DNA of 64,000 nt from Hyperoodon ampullatus. Its lineage: Eukaryota > Chordata > Mammalia > Artiodactyla > Ziphiidae. Under the pieces are notes generated by a model that was not told the DNA's origin, searched no databases, and saw only the letters and a program-made list of their open reading frames with translations. The position numbers were made by a program, and so were the translations under genes. This document shows positions 47,681 through 59,055 of the stretch, one piece after another. Position 1 is the stretch's first letter; each line of letters starts with the position of its first letter. Location of the stretch: the NCBI GenBank assembly GCA_949752795.1, contig OX457068.1:59585582-59649581 (forward strand). The letters are read 5' to 3'.

Positions 47681-48748
47681 ACTATCAAGTTTTTATAAGA
47701 CACTTATGAAAGAAATCAAAGATGACACAGACATGGTATATGGACAGATATTCCATGTTCTTGGATTGGAAGAATCAATATTGTGAAAAAGACTGTACTA
47801 CCCAAAGCAATCTACACATTCAGTGCAATCCTTATCAAATTACCAATGGCGTTTTTTACAGAACTAGAACAAAATAATCTTTAAATTTTTATGGAGACAC
47901 AAAAGACGCCAAATAGCCACAGCAAACTTGAGGGGGAAAAGCGCAACTGGAGGAATCAGACTCCCTTATTTCAGACTACACTGCAAAGCTACAGTAATCA
48001 AGACAGTATGGTACTGGCACAAAAAAGAAATATAGATCAGTGGAAAAGGAGAGAAAGCCGAGATAAATCCATGCAGCTACAGTCAATGATGACAAAGGAG
48101 GCAAGGATATACAATGGAGAAAAGACAGTCTCTTCAATAAGTGGTGCTGGGAAAACTGGACAGCTACAAGTAAAAGAATGAAATTAGAACACTCCTTAAC
48201 ACCATACACAAAAATAAACTCAAAATGGATTAAAGACCTAAATGTAAGACCAGACACAATAAAACTCTTAGAGGAAAACACAGGAAGAACACTCTTTGAA
48301 TAAATCACAGCAAGATCATTTATGACCCACCTCCTAGAGTAATGGAAATAAGAATAAACAAATGAGACCTAATGAAATTTAAAACCTTTTGCACAGCAAA
48401 GGGAACTATAAACAAGACAAAAAGACAACCCTCAGAATGGGAGAAAATATTTGCAAAAGAATCAACAGAAAAAGGATTAATCTCCAAAATATATAAACAG
48501 CTCATGCAACTTAATATTAAAAAAAACAAAAACCCAATAAAAAATGGGCAGAAAACCTAAATAAACATTTCACCTAGAGGACATACAGATGGCCAAGAGG
48601 CATTTGAAAAGCTGCTCAGCACCACTAATCATTAGAGAAAGGCAAATCAAAACTACAATGAGGTATCACCTCACACCAGTTAGAATGAGCATCATCAGAA
48701 AATCTACAAACAACAAATGCCAGAGAGTGTGTGGAGAAAAGCGAACCT
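47681..48748 (+). mobile_element. L1 'E': internal ORF2 fragment lacking its 3' end
   Basis: It starts in the ORF2 segment 'ataagacacttatgaaagaaatcaaagatgacac' and runs in order through 'caaatagccacagcaaac', 'cagactacactgcaaagc', 'gacccacctcctagagtaatgg', 'tcagaatgggagaaaatat' and 'gtgtggagaaaagcgaacc'. It stops there with no 3' UTR or poly(A). Frames at 47891-48181 and 48372-48560 are ORF2 remnants. The missing 3' end means the fragment was shortened by deletion rather than being a simple 5'-truncated insertion. Confidence 0.88.
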
Positions 48749-49187
48749 TCCTCACCCTCAAGTGTTATGACCCATCCATTGTCATAAATAAACGTGTGGA
48801 CTAGCCACAGAAAATATTTTCTCATGTAGGTCCATTTAAAATTGCTCAAAACAGAAATTATGTCTTGTGCTTTTTATTTTTTCTAATGTACTGGCCTCCA
48901 AGCACAGCAAATAAAGTTAGCTAATGTGTTTTTTAAAAAAGAAACAAGATTGAAAATTAAAATAGCTTTATTCATTTTTTCTCTCATTGAATTTGGAAGT
49001 GCTTTCACTCTCCAATTAATTGCTACTACATAAAAATCTGTAGCATTTATTTGTTGAATCATCACATAAACTATTTGGCATCTGTTATGCTGTCTCTAAC
49101 CAAATGAATGTTGCTCTTTAACTTTTCTCATATTCCTACAAATACAAATAAATTTTTTTACAACTTTATAATCATCAAAAATAATTA
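48749..49187. other. Unassigned spacer between two L1 fragments
   Basis: About 440 bases of AT-rich sequence with no recognisable feature separate two L1 pieces that overlap in element coordinates. Confidence 0.5.
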
Positions 49188-50065
49188 CAATTCAAAATTA
49201 CAATGAGGTATCCTCTCAAACCAGTCAGAATGGCCATTATCAAAAAATGCAGAAACAATAAATGCTGGAGAGGGTGTGGTGAAAAGGGAACCCTCCTGCA
49301 CTGTTGGTGGGAATGTAAACTGATACAGCCACTATGGAGAACAGTATGGAGGTTCCTTAAAAAACTAAAAATAGTTTAGCCATATGACCCAGCAATCCCA
49401 CTATAGGGCATATACTCTGAGAAAACCATAGTTCAAAAAGAGACATGCACCACAATGTTCATTGCAGCACTATTTACAAGAGCCAGGACATGGAAGCAAC
49501 TTAAGTGTCCATCAACTGATGAATGGATAAAGAAGGTGTGGCACATGTATACAATGGTCTATTACTCAGCCATAAAAAGAAACAAAATTGATTTATTTGT
49601 AGTGAGGTGGATGGACCTGGAGTCTGTCATGCAGAGTGAAGTAAGTCAGAAAGAGAAAAACAAATACCATATGCTAACACATATATGTGGAATCTAAAAA
49701 AAAAATTATACTGATGAACATAGTGGCAGGGCAGGGATAAAGATGCAGACATAGAAAATGGACTTGAGGACACAGGATGGGGGGAGGGGAAGCTGGGGCA
49801 AAATGAGAGTAACATTGACATATATACACTACCAAATATAAAATAGATAGCTAGTGGGTAGCAGTAGCGTAGCACAGGGAGATCAGCTCAGTGCTTTGCA
49901 ACGACCTAGAGGGGTGGGATAGGGAGGTTGGGAGGGAGACTCAAGAGGGAGGGGATATGGGGATATATGTATGCATATGGCTGATTCACTTTTTTGTACA
50001 ACAGAAACTAACATGGCATTGTGAAGCAATTATACTCCAATAAAGATGTATTAAAATAAAAAACA
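49188..50065 (+). mobile_element. L1 'F': 5'-truncated L1 3' end
   Basis: It begins in ORF2 at 'caatgaggtatcctctcaaacc' and runs through the ORF2 end (open frame 49455-49697, [20 protein letters not shown]...MLTHICGI) and the young-family 3' UTR. It ends 'tactccaataaagatgtattaaaataaaaaac'. The C-terminal frame is intact over 80 codons, so it is younger than neighbours E and G. Confidence 0.92.
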
Positions 50066-50164
50066 AAGTAGAGGGTGAATTGGCTGACCCCTTGCAGTCC
50101 TTTTATCATGTAAGAGAGCTCTTCACACCCCTGGTGCATCCATGTCTCTTAATTGCAAGAGAGA

Positions 50165-51175
50165 TAAATCAACCAAACACCCCCAAAAAAAGAAATAAGA
50201 CAAACAACTGGATTAAAAAAATGGGTAGACTGTCTGAAAAGACATTTTTCCAAAGAAGACTTATAGATGTCCAACAAGTACTTGAAAAGATTCTCAACAT
50301 CACTAATCACCACGGAAATGCAAATCATAATCACAATGGCATGTCGCCTCACAACTGTCAGAAAGTCTGTTATCAAAAAGACCACAAATAACAAGTGTTG
50401 GCTAGGACGGGAACCCTGGTTCACTGCTGATGGGAATGTAAATTTGTGCAGCCACTATAGAAAACAGTAAGAGTATTCCTCAAAAAGTTAAAAGTAGAAC
50501 TATTATATGATCCAGCAATTCCATTCCTGGGTATTTATCCAAAGGAAACCAAAACACTAATTAGAAGAGATATATGCACCCTTATGATCATTGCAACATT
50601 ATTTACAATAGCCAAGATATAGAAGCAACCTAAGTGCTCATGAATAGATGAATGGGTAAAGAAGATTTGGTGTATATATACAAAGGAATATTACTCATCC
50701 ATAAAAAGAATGAAAGCTTGCCATTTGCTTTGGATGGACCTAGAGGGTGCTATGATAAGTGAAATAATTACCAGAGAAAGGTAAATAATATATTATTTCT
50801 CTTATATGTGAAATTAAAACAAACACAAACAAAAAAGAATAAACATAGCAAACCAGAAACAGAAACAGAAACAGAATTATAGATACAGAGAAAAAAAAGG
50901 TGGTTGCCAGGAGTGAGGGAGATGAGGAGAAGAAAGCAATAGGTGAGGGAGGTTAAGAAGTACAAACTTTCAGTTACAAAATAAATGAGTCATGAGGATA
51001 AAATGTACAGTGTGGGGAATATAGTCAATAATTACATAATATCTTAGTATGGTGACAGATCATAACTAGATTTATCATGGTGATCATTTTGAAATGTATA
51101 GAAATATTAAATCACTCTATTGTGTAATAGAAAATATCATAGTGCTATAAGTCAAGTATACCTCAAAAACAAACA
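50165..51175 (+). mobile_element. L1 'G1': old 5'-truncated L1 3' end
   Basis: ORF2 C-terminal text ('aaaaaatgggtagactgtctgaaaagacatttttccaaagaagac', 'cagcaattccattcctgggtattta', 'gaatattactcatccataaaaagaatg') is followed by an older L1M-type 3' UTR ('gggaatatagtcaataattac', 'aagtatacctcaaaaac'). Diverged, no intact frame. Confidence 0.85.
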
Positions 51176-51555
51176 AACACATAGAAAAAGAGATCAGATT
51201 TGTGGTTATCAGAAGTGGGGTTTGGGGGTGAGGGAATTGTATGAAGGCATTTTAAAAGTACAAATTTCCAGTTATAAGATAAATATGTAGTAGGGATCTA
51301 ATGGACAACATGATAAATAAGCAATAACATTGCTGTATGTTATATATGAAAATTGTTAGAGAAAATCATGAGTTGTTATCACAAGGGAAAATACCTTTTT
51401 TTTCTATTTCTTCATATTTGTATCAGTTTGAAATGATGGATGTTCACTAAACTTATTATGAGTTATTTCATGATGATGTAACTGAAATTACTATGATGTA
51501 CGCCTCAAACTTATACAGTGCTATATGTCAATTATATCTTAATACAACTGGGAAA
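51176..51555 (+). mobile_element. L1 'G2': second old L1 3' UTR, head-to-tail
   Basis: It resumes with 'tttgtggttatcagaagtgggg' and repeats the 3' UTR order, ending 'gtgctatatgtcaattatatcttaatacaactggg'. It starts directly after the tail of G1, so either a second insertion into that tail or a duplicated 3' UTR is present. Confidence 0.7.
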
Positions 51556-53034
51556 ACTAGAAAAATGGCATTCAAAGTCACATCACTAGTTCGTGGCTAG
51601 ACTGACACTTTGCTTTATGATTTCCAAAATCATTCCTTTGATGCCCCCCCCACAGAATTATCAAAAGGATTTTCAAATAACTATAATGCATATCTGTCCC
51701 CAACTTCCACCTAACCATAGAACCAGGAAGGACTAAATAAATAGGCTACAAGCACCAGCACTGATTTTTCACTTTGCATGTGAGTGCATGCATACAGCAA
51801 AATAAGCTTCTATTCACCAATACCCTCAACTAATTGAATTCACCACATTACAATATTGTCAGTAAATGGCAACTACAAAGGTCAGTATTACAAATATATT
51901 TGACACCCCATTTGTCGCTTGTGCACTACATTTCTGGGGCATGTGTTGGGCTCTGGGCAGTTCAATCCACGCTACTATAGCTCATTTATTTTCTACTCTC
52001 AATCTTTGACAAAGATCTATGACAGATTTCCTTAATCAATAATTCAACAGTATAATGACAAATTTTTAATTCATGAAAGTGACTACATGCATTTTACAAA
52101 GTATTTCAAAGCAGGAAGGGAATTCAGGATAATCATCCACAGACCAGGAAATTCAGGTGGTTGGAACACTCTTCCTTCGTCAGTAGCTTTCCAGATATGG
52201 AGATTTTATTATAATGTGCTTTACATTTGCTAATGTAGTTCTATTAAAAGCCATACATTCTAAATTGGTATTTTACTCCTCCTCTCTTTCCCCAATGCAT
52301 TAAATGTGATTATACAGAGCCACCTGTGTATACAATACTCAACCAAACTTGGCATTTCTGAAGTAATTTGGAGAGAGATGACAGCAGGTAAAATTGGAAT
52401 ATTCCCAGAAGGTGCTCATTCTGTATTCAGAGGTATCCCAGATATTTTTGAAAATTTTTTTTCTCCAATTTGCATTATTTCTAAATACATTTTACATACT
52501 TTTCCAAGTTTACTAGCTGTACTGCAATATGTGCATTAATATTTAAGCTTGTGTCAGGCCAACTTAGACATATGAATTAAATGCGGCATAAATTAAGTGC
52601 ACATTTATTTAACATTCATTTGATACTATGTTATTATGGTTTCTTAGCACTGGAAAGAGAGGAGGGTGTTCAAAAACTCTTTCTGTGTTGACCCTGCCAT
52701 GCTCTGGACCATTTTTTGCACCACCCTTAGGCTGCCTAGGATAGCCAGTAGACTTCAGTAAATAGAAAAATCTTATTCGTTAATAGTTTAAATCACAAGT
52801 GTATGTCAGAGAATCATTTGTTCGCAGGGTTGGCATGCACCGCACCAAAGGCAAAAGAAAATATGTTTCAACCATTCTCTCTCTAAAATGTAGCTAACTG
52901 CAGAACTCAAAGTAGTGGGCAATAATAACTTCTGAAATCTACTCATTCTGGCTTTGTCCATCTCTAGAGGCTTTTTGAATATAATATCTATGGTAGATAT
53001 ATTTTTGGGCTCCATGATCTTCTCTCCTTGGTTT
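51556..53034. other. Unassigned single-copy DNA
   Basis: No gene or repeat was recognised. It contains a C-run (51642-51650) and ordinary AT-rich sequence. Confidence 0.5.
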
Positions 53035-53350
53035 TATTCCTGCAGTTATATTATGTTACATGGTAAAGGAATTTTATCATGTAGATGTAATTACAAACAG
53101 AAAGGGAAGTCAGGGAAAGGTTCAATTTGCCATGTCAAATTCTGCCACCAATCAGAAGGAGTTTGGAATTGACTTATTCCTCAGAGTCTCCACATAAGAT
53201 TGCAGCTCTGTTGACACCTTGATTTCAATCTGTGAAACCCTGGGCAGGAAACCCAGTTGAGTCATGCTATGTCCAGACTTCTGGCTCGTGAAATTGTGAG
53301 ATAATCAATGGGTATTATTTTAAGCAGCAAATTAGTGGAAATTCGGTTTA
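53035..53350 (+). mobile_element. MLT1-like LTR (ERVL-MaLR), diverged
   Basis: 'ttatattatgttacatggtaaaggaattttatcatgtagatgtaatta' and then 'ttgatttcaatctgtgaaaccctgggcaggaaacccagttgagtcatgctatgtccagacttctggctcgtgaaattgtgagataat' follow the order of the MLT1 LTR 3' part as I know it. It is an ancient solitary LTR. No internal coding sequence is next to it. Ends are approximate. Confidence 0.55.
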
Positions 53351-53404
53351 AAAGAGTAGAAAGACAATGCAAATTAGAAGTATACAGATTCCTAGTGAGC
53401 TTCT

Positions 53405-53510
53405 TGTTCAACATTTTTATTTACTCACAAGGAAAGTGAGTTTAATGAAAGTTAAACTTTTACCCAAGGTCATAATTTATAAGTGACTCTACCATTACTA
53501 TTACATGCTA
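53405..53510 (-). mobile_element. MIR relic (antisense)
   Basis: 'tcacaaggaaagtgagtttaatgaaagttaaacttttacccaaggtcataatttataagtgac' is the reverse-complement MIR core order. Weak but collinear. Confidence 0.5.
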
Positions 53511-55106
53511 GTCTCCTAAACATCTACTTTATTAATTTGTTGATTTGCTTATTAAAAAATATTTAATCAACTCTTTTGAAATAAATGAAGAAGGTAGAGA
53601 ATTTGGGATCCTTCAGAGCGTATATTTTTGAGTTACCACTATATTCTCAGTACTGTTTGATATTTTAAATATGTTATTTATTTTATAAAATTCTAGTATG
53701 TAAATGACTTGTTAGAGTTATAACATGCACACAAATAATACTACAAAAATATAAACATCAAACCATATATAAGAGCTATTTGGTAAAAGTGAGTTCACAA
53801 AAATATATTTGACTTTCAATGGAAGGAATAAAGAAATTTTCATAGAAATGTCAACATTCGTCCTGAAACTGAAAGTTAATGAGAGTATACTGCATTTCAG
53901 ATGCTCTAAGTAGTTCTTGCTGTATATATATTGACTCTGAGCAGCCTGAAAAATGACATGAAGAGCAATGCATGCTTGGGATCACAGCATTTGCCCAGGC
54001 CATCTTTCTTCAAACCTTTACAATTCCTTTCATTTATCATTAATTCAATTTTTTTGATCCTACCCAATAGTGTTTGAATTCAGTAACCAAGATTATTAGG
54101 ACATCTCTGGTTCTTTCCTGATTCCCATCTTTCATGATTTATTCCAATATTTTACCCTCAGTATAATACACCACAACTATAGACAAAGGTATTATTCATT
54201 TCTAGCTAAATTTATATACCACACCTTATAGTATATACCATTGGTCCATGAGGGATATCTAAAGATAGAATTTGGATAAGTTCAAACTAAGGAATGCATA
54301 AATTCCTAGAGATATAAATACATGAACCAAATTCAGGATGGCATGAATGGACCTTTACTATCATAGATATATTATTCTATTTAATCTGAGTATAATGTGC
54401 CTAAAGAAGAAAAGCATACGTTACCAAGTTATGTTGGCATGAGATTAGCAAAATGTTTAAAATATGAAATAGTGAAATTTGGAGAGATTACTTACTTATT
54501 ATAGATATTGGGCAGCCTTTGGATAAACTGGCAGAGAAAAATGAATAGTCTAGAGTAAGTTTTTGTAAAGATACTCCTCTGTTAAATATATGTATGAAGA
54601 ATTGTCTCTCAGAGGAAGTCAAAAGAAAGTATATTTTGATTTAACAAAAGAGAGTTGATATTTATTTGCATGTCTATTGTGCAGAAACTGGCAAGCATTT
54701 TACTAAACCAATTTTCACTTTTTCTTAAACAATAAATAATCAGTAAGATGTGACCATATGAAGAAGCTCCAGTCAATGTAATGCGTGTAATATTTTGCTT
54801 CTTTTCCAGGCCCTTCCCATAAAACCTTCCCATTCTCAATTTTTCATGCTCTTTTTAATCCTGAAATCTTTTAAATTGTAATACAGGGGATTTTGAAAGC
54901 CATATACTGAAAAAGTTGGAGACACAACATTTTTCCTGAAGCTCCATTTGAAGAAGAGGTCAGCCAGTAATCAGAAATACTTGGTTTGGATTATGTGAAT
55001 GAAAAATAAACTATTATGTTTGAAACTTAGAAAATTTTTTCCCCAAAAATTTTGCTTCAAACTTATTTTATTTTATTCCACCATTAGACCAACATTTGCT
55101 TGAGTT
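53511..55106. other. Unassigned single-copy DNA
   Basis: AT-rich, with no recognised gene or repeat. Confidence 0.5.
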
Positions 55107-55120
55107 AAAAACTTTTAGTA
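55107..55120. repeat. TSD, left of CHR-2 SINE
   Basis: Identical to 55332-55345 (14 bases). Confidence 0.88.
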
Positions 55121-55331
55121 CCGGGCTTCCCTGGTGGCGCAGTGGTTGAGAGTCCGCCTGCCGATGCAGGGGAAATGGGTTCGTGCCCCGGTCTGGGAAG
55201 AGCCCACATGCCGCAGAGCGGCTGGACCTGTGAGCCATGGCCGCTGGGCCTGTGCGTCCGGAGCCTGTGCTCCACAACGGGAGAGGCCACAACAGTGAGA
55301 GGCCCACATACCGCAAAAAAAAAAAAAAAAA
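55121..55331 (+). mobile_element. CHR-2-type SINE, well preserved
   Basis: It starts CCGGGCTTCCCTGGTGGCGC, has the B-box-like 'gggttcgtgccccgg', the complete body through 'gagaggcccacataccgc' and a pure A tail. The TSD AAAAACTTTTAGTA is perfect at 55107-55120 and 55332-55345. It is the least-diverged CHR-2 copy in the window and should be the most recent of these SINEs. Confidence 0.96.
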
Positions 55332-55345
55332 AAAAACTTTTAGTA
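55332..55345. repeat. TSD, right of CHR-2 SINE
   Basis: Identical to 55107-55120. The first As merge with the SINE tail. Confidence 0.88.
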
Positions 55346-55469
55346 TCAGTTTGTAGAATGCAAATGTCTCTTGTAAAAAAGAACATTAAGGCTTTTTCAC
55401 GTGGGAATATGTTTTGTGTAATAATCCAGACATAAAAAAGATTAATGTAAGATTAACTTCTAAATATGA

Positions 55470-56759
55470 GGGAGATCAAGATGATGGAGTATGAGGATAT
55501 GAAATTCACCTCCCACCAGGAACACATAAAAAATACATCTATATGTGGAAAAATTCTCATGGAAAACGAACTGGAAATTGGTATAAGGGCTCCTATACAA
55601 CAAAGGCTGTAGAAAAGATAAAGACATAATTGGGTAGGATGGGAAGAAAAGCATCAGTTGGGGACTTGTGTCTCACTGGGAAGGGAAGAAAAGAAAAGGG
55701 AATACTACATTGGCAGACCCTCATCCTAGGGAGTGAGCAGGTCAAGCCAGTCCTAGGGTCCTACACATATGAGACAAGCTCCCTTGAATGTTCAAAGAAC
55801 CACTGCAACAGATAGAAAGGCTGGAGAAACCTAGATTCCAATTATGAGGTGTGTACAAGTACCGTCTTGCCCCCAGGCAGGGTGGAGAGAGTTCTGCCCT
55901 AGCAGCTGCCTCCTTGTTGTGTTCTCCAGAGCAAACCAAGCTAACCTGAACATAGCCCACTCCTTACCATAGCTTGGCCCTGGATCTAGGGCATCCAGGA
56001 CCTGGGAGAAGACTCAATCTAGGAATACAGAAGTGAGCCAGGGACCTAGGGCACAGCCCAGTTTGGGTAGTGGCAGCCATAGTTGGTGTTTACTCAAAGA
56101 GCACCCTAGAAACAGCTCAGACTTCTGACAACTGTGGTGGCTCAGAATTCCCAAAACCAGCTTGAAGTGCACCCCAGCACAAGCCAGGCAAATTCTCTGG
56201 CCCTTCCCACTTCACATGACAGCATAGCTCTAGATCTGGGGAGACCACAACAGGGGAAATCATGTGACCATGGGCTGCATCTGAGTGGAGATGACTACAC
56301 AGGCAGAACATTTGACCTCTGTAAGCACATAAGCCCCACTTGCTTCAGCACTCCCTTCCTTTGGAGCAAATGCTCCAGTGCAGGGAGAAGAAAAATCACA
56401 CACCTAAAAGGAACATAGCCAACTTGAGCCCAAGCTTCAGATCTTCCTCTCCAGCAACTTGGGAATAGACCCTACCCCTGACAGGGTGATGATCGCCACT
56501 GAGCAGAGAGGAAGTCCTATTTCACACTCTGTTCAGGCTCTATCTCCTCCATAACTAGGCAGAGCCCATGCCAAGCTGAGAGCAGCCAACACACCCCGAG
56601 GAAAGATATAACTGTCATCCACACCAAACAAGCCCTCCCATCAAATGCATTGGGCACACAGAGTCAGCATAGGGATGTTCCCACATAAGGACACACTTTT
56701 AAGACCACAATAGGTAATTGTGTCACCTAAATTCATAGAGACAGAGAAACTTAAGTAAA
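55470..56759 (+). promoter_or_regulatory. L1 H 5' UTR
   Basis: This is the sequence between the 5' start and the ORF1 ATG. It is GC-richer than its flanks, as in other L1 5' UTRs, but has no clear similarity to the A/C 5' UTR beyond the first 100 bases. Confidence 0.55.
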
Positions 56760-57716
56760 ATGAAAAGACAGAAGAACTACTCTCGATTGAAAGAGCAAGG
56801 GAAAACCCCTGAAAAAATAATAAAAGAGAAATAAACAATCTACAAGAAAAAGAATCCATAACATTGGTAATAAAAATGCTAAATGAATTAGGGAAGATAA
56901 TTCATCTAAACACAGATCATTTTAAAAAGGAACTAGAAACTATAAAGAAGACCTAATCAAAAATAGATAATTCAATATCTGGTATTATAAGCACTCCAGA
57001 AGCAATGAGCAGCAGACTAAATGACACAGAAGAACACATAAGTGATCTGGAAGATAGAATAATGGAACTCACCCAATCAGAATAGCAGACAGAAAGACAA
57101 ATAGTTAAAAAAAAAAAAAGGTGCTACATACAAGATCTCTGGGATAATATCAAGCATGCCAATATTCACACTATACGAGTTCCAGAAGAAGAAGAGAGAA
57201 AGAAAGATGAAGTTATGGCTGAAAACTTCTCAAATCTAAAGAAGGAAACAGATACCCAGGTACAGGAAGCAAAGAGGGTCCCAAACAAGATAAATCCAAG
57301 ACACCCACATGAAAACATATCATAATTAAAATGAAAAAATTTAAAAATAAAAGGAGAATTCTAAAGGCAAAAGGAGAATTCTAAAAGCAAAAAGAGAAAC
57401 ATATAGAGTCATATACAAGAGAATCCCCATAAGGCTATCAGTCAATTTCTCTGCAGAAATTTTGCAGGCCACAAGGGAATGACATGATATATTCAAAATG
57501 CTGAAAGGGAAAACCCTGCAACATAGGATAGTCTACCTAGAAAGATTATCACTCAGAATAGGAGAGAGAAATAATTTCTCACACAAGCAAAAACTAAAAG
57601 AACTCAACAATACTAAACCTATGCTTAAAAGAAATGTTGATGGGTCACCTTTAAATGGAAAAGATGTAAGAGTATATGGAAAAGGAAAAATCCTGATAGG
57701 AAAGGGAAATATATAG
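56760..57716 (+). pseudogene. L1 ORF1, L1 H, decayed
   Basis: ATG at 56760 reads MKRQKNYSRLKEQGKTPE and is followed by several stops. Recognisable ORF1 landmarks are the coiled-coil segment (LNDTEEHISDLEDRI-like, near 57016-57060), 'DLWDNIKHANIHTI' (about 57140-57175) and the C-terminal 'FSAEILQATRE' (about 57450-57478). The last open frame is 57498-57716. Confidence 0.75.
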
Positions 57717-58850
57717 TAAGGATTGAAGATCACATAAATAAGTCAGTATGTAGATTTAAAAAAAAATTTAAAAGCAACTATAACTACAATCAACAGAAAA
57801 TGGATAAGCAAGATGTAAAATATGACATCCAAAACACAAAATGTGGGGAAAAATAGTAAAAAATGTAGATATTTTCGAGTGTATTTGAACTTAAATGACT
57901 ACCAGTTTAAATAAAATAGATATAATTATGGGTAAATGTTTATAAATCTCACGGTAACCACAAATCAGAAACCTACAATAGGTACACAAAAATCAAAAAG
58001 AAAGGAAATCAGCATACAATAAAAGAAAATCATCAAATCACATCAGGAGAAACAAAAAGAAAAAGAAATGAACATAGAAGACCTACAAAAACAACTGGAA
58101 AACAGGAATAAAATGGCAGTAAGTACATACCTATCAGTAATTACTTTAAATGACAATAAACTAAATTATCTGATCAAAAGACATAAGATGGCTGATTGGA
58201 TAGAAAAAGAGAAGAAAGAAAAGACCATTCAATATACTTCCTACAAGACATTTGCTTCAGAGCTAAAGATACACACAGAATGAATGTTATGAAATGGAAA
58301 AAGATATTTCATGTGAACAGAAAATCTGCAAGAAAGAGGGAGTAACAATACTCATATCAGACAAAATAGACTTTAAAACAAAGTCTATAACAGAAACCAA
58401 AGAAGGGGATTTTATAATGATAAAGGGATCAATGCAAGAAGAGGATATTATACTCGTTAGCATATATACACCCAATATAGGAGCACCTAAATACATAAAG
58501 CAAATACTAACAGATATGAAGGGAGAAATTGACAATAATACAATAATTGTAGGGAACCTTAACACACCACTGACATCAATGGACAGATTATCCAGACAGA
58601 AAAATCAATAAGGCAACAGTGGTTATAAAGACACAACTGATCAGTAGGTCTTAAAAGCTATCTATGGGATATTCCATCAAAAAAACAGCAGAATACACAT
58701 TTTTTCTACTCCACCTGGAACATTCTATGAGATAGATTACACACTAGGTCACAAAATAAGCTAAAACAAACTTATGGGGTTAGAAATTATACCAAGCATT
58801 TTTTCCAAACACAATGGAGTGAAACCAGAAATCAACTACAGAAAAATAAT

Positions 58851-59055
58851 GAGAACTATGTACAAAATAGATAACGAATGAGAACCTACTGTATAGCACA
58901 AGGAACTCTACTCGGTGCTCTGTGGTGAAGTAAATGGGAAGGGAATCCAAAAAAGAGGGGATATATGTGTACATATGGCTGATTCACTTTGCTGTACAGC
59001 AGAAACTTACACAGCAGTGTAAAGAAAATATACTGCAATTAAAAAAAAAAGAAGA
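58851..59055 (+). mobile_element. L1 'I': short 5'-truncated L1 3' UTR nested in L1 H
   Basis: 'gataacgaatgagaacctactgtatagcac' to 'tacacagcagtgtaaagaaaatatactgcaatt' plus an A tail is a 3' UTR end of another artiodactyl/cetacean L1 subfamily. It interrupts the H ORF2 between 'gaaatcaactacag' and 'gaatcaccaggaaactaaacaatattctactaa'. No clear TSD could be assigned. Confidence 0.8.
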
